A DNA stretch of 64,000 nt from the NCBI RefSeq assembly GCF_014199305.1, contig NZ_JACIJK010000005.1, forward strand, positions 1-64,000. The letters are read 5' to 3'. The position numbers and the translations under genes were made by a program. The notes below the pieces were generated by a model. It was not told the origin of the DNA. It was given only the letters and a program-made list of their open reading frames with translations, and made no database searches. Source of the stretch: Sphingomonas aerophila. GTDB lineage: Bacteria > Pseudomonadota > Alphaproteobacteria > Sphingomonadales > Sphingomonadaceae. This document shows, in pieces, positions 63,073 to 64,000 of this stretch (position 1 is the first letter of the stretch; each line of letters starts with the position of its first letter).

Positions 63073-64000
63073 TTACTTGCGCTTGACGGCACGCTTTGGC
63101 TTGGCCGGCTTTCCGCGGACCCAGGCGAGTGCTCCCGCCGCGGCCAGCATTGCCGCGCCCAGCGGCGCTCGCCGACGCCCGCGGACCAGGGCAAGCCCTG
63201 CGGTCGCGAGCCCGGTGTTCAGCAATCCCACGCCCTTGCCCCCGATGGCCGAGCCGGCCCGCCCGCCTGCGAAGGCCGCGACCACCCCTGCGCCCGGCCG
63301 GTGATGGATGGGGGCGTCTGCCGGTGCGTCGCTGAGGCCGGCTGATCGGGGATTACCCGCGGTCGTTCCAGCTGCATCGTCGCAACCGGCAACATGGTCG
63401 GCCACCCACGCGCCACGCTGACCGATCGGCTGCGGCGCGCCAGTGGTGGTGTCTGTCGCGGTCTGGTGCTCGCACTCCGAATTGAGCTCCGCGCCGAGCA
63501 TCAGGATATAGGACGACAGGTACAGCCAGGTGAGCAGCACCACCACCGCGCCGAGCGATCCGTAAGTCGCGTTGTAGTTGCCGAAGTTGGACACATAGAT
63601 CCCGAAACCCAACGTCAGCAGCAGCCAGGCGAGCGAGCACAGAAGCGAACCCGGCGTGATCCAGCTCCACTTCGCGCGCGAACGTGACGGTCCGAACTGG
63701 TATAGCGCCGCGGCCGTGGCCGATCCGGCGAGGAGCAGCAGCAGGTAGGACCCGATCTTGCCCGCGATCACCGTGGCCGTCCCGCTGGTCGGCAGCAGGT
63801 CCTCAAGCGCGGCGAGTGCCGCCGTCGCGACCACCGCCAGCACCGCCGCGACGACGCCCGCCGCGGTCATGGCGAGCGCGATCAGGTTCACCTTGATGAA
63901 GCCGCGCTTCTCCGTTTCCTCATAGGCGACGTTCAGCGCGGTGATGATTGCCCCCGCGCCGTTGCGCGCCCCGAACAAGGCAAGCGCAAGGGCAAGCAGC
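63073..64000 (-). CDS. YihY/BrkB-family membrane protein, 5' end outside the window
   Basis: The visible part (about 309 residues) belongs to the YihY/virulence-factor BrkB family, inner-membrane proteins of unknown function, long misannotated as RNase BN. Seen are ALNVAYEETEKRGFIKVNLI, LYQFGPSRSRAKWSWITPGS near residue 100 of the visible part, and YGSLGAVVVLLTWLYLSSYI with LMLGAELNSE. The frame continues past position 64000. The C-terminal 110 residues are an added Gly/Ala-rich region with a second hydrophobic stretch and a basic PKPKRAVKRK-like end, longer than the family norm. Confidence 0.88.
   Translation of the reverse strand, partial: LLALALALFGARNGAGAIITALNVAYEETEKRGFIKVNLIALAMTAAGVVAAVLAVVATAALAALEDLLPTSGTATVIAGKIGSYLLLLLAGSATAAALYQFGPSRSRAKWSWITPGSLLCSLAWLLLTLGFGIYVSNFGNYNATYGSLGAVVVLLTWLYLSSYILMLGAELNSECEHQTATDTTTGAPQPIGQRGAWVADHVAGCDDAAGTTAGNPRSAGLSDAPADAPIHHRPGAGVVAAFAGGRAGSAIGGKGVGLLNTGLATAGLALVRGRRRAPLGAAMLAAAGALAWVRGKPAKPKRAVKRK

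Overview
The window is high-GC, densely coded chromosomal DNA from an alphaproteobacterium, most probably a Sphingomonadales member (Sphingomonas-like). The markers are a CcrM-type GANTC methyltransferase beside rnhB, an alphaproteobacterial SspB, an ATP12 homologue, an aa3-oxidase subunit IV peptide beside a split pntA/pntB transhydrogenase, a TorF-like porin, and small proteins of sphingomonad type. Nearly everything is housekeeping or core metabolism. I see no prophage, CRISPR array, rRNA operon or large island. The mobile DNA is limited to one end of an insertion sequence at the left edge.

Layout. 1-315: truncated IS1182-like element. 0.4-3.9 kb: crcB, an RluA-family pseudouridine synthase, a HAD phosphatase, a small membrane protein, ATP12 and a secreted small protein, mostly with 4-nt overlaps. 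3.9-11 kb: gmk, a DUF2585 membrane protein, two tiny glycine-rich proteins, fumC, an M13 metallopeptidase, a porin pair and a zinc-ribbon protein. 11.3-17.9 kb: sspB divergent from the histidine genes hisB-hisH-hisA-hisF, a two-gene chromate resistance operon (rhodanese-ChrB fusion plus chrA), then hisE and a HIT protein. 18-26.4 kb: amino acid permease, adenosine-kinase-like sugar kinase, lipoprotein, queG, NatAB-type ABC exporter, Tat-exported msrB and a CHAP amidase. 26.7-36.4 kb: acyl-CoA dehydrogenase plus SDR, malic enzyme with a coupled esterase, mutS, a HIRAN protein, tRNA-Val(TAC) and a frameshifted MarR-like regulator. 36.5-49.5 kb: pntB/pntA2/pntA1 with the oxidase peptide, a sigma-54 response regulator, PRC-barrel protein, bestrophin, folP, ccrM, rnhB, thiD, a lipoprotein, a DUF1272 protein and glmM. 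49.6-64 kb: dicarboxylate symporter, aldo/keto reductase, NnrU, POT peptide transporter, NTF2-like protein, nitroreductase, YtrA-type GntR regulator, a second acyl-CoA dehydrogenase coupled to an arylamine N-acetyltransferase, a Sua5-family protein, msrA, galE, a CitE-like lyase, PAP2 phosphatase and a truncated YihY/BrkB protein.

Points of interest: the chr operon sits between hisF and hisE with its own consensus -35 and a direct repeat; a regulator is split by a one-base frameshift next to a palindrome; a small plus-strand gene has no stop before it enters the antisense of queG; GANTC sites cluster in front of ccrM; a GntR gene appears leaderless under a palindromic operator; and several small intergenic palindromes recur. 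I did not find a clearly new multi-gene defence or metabolic system. The strongest leads are regulatory or gene-structure anomalies.
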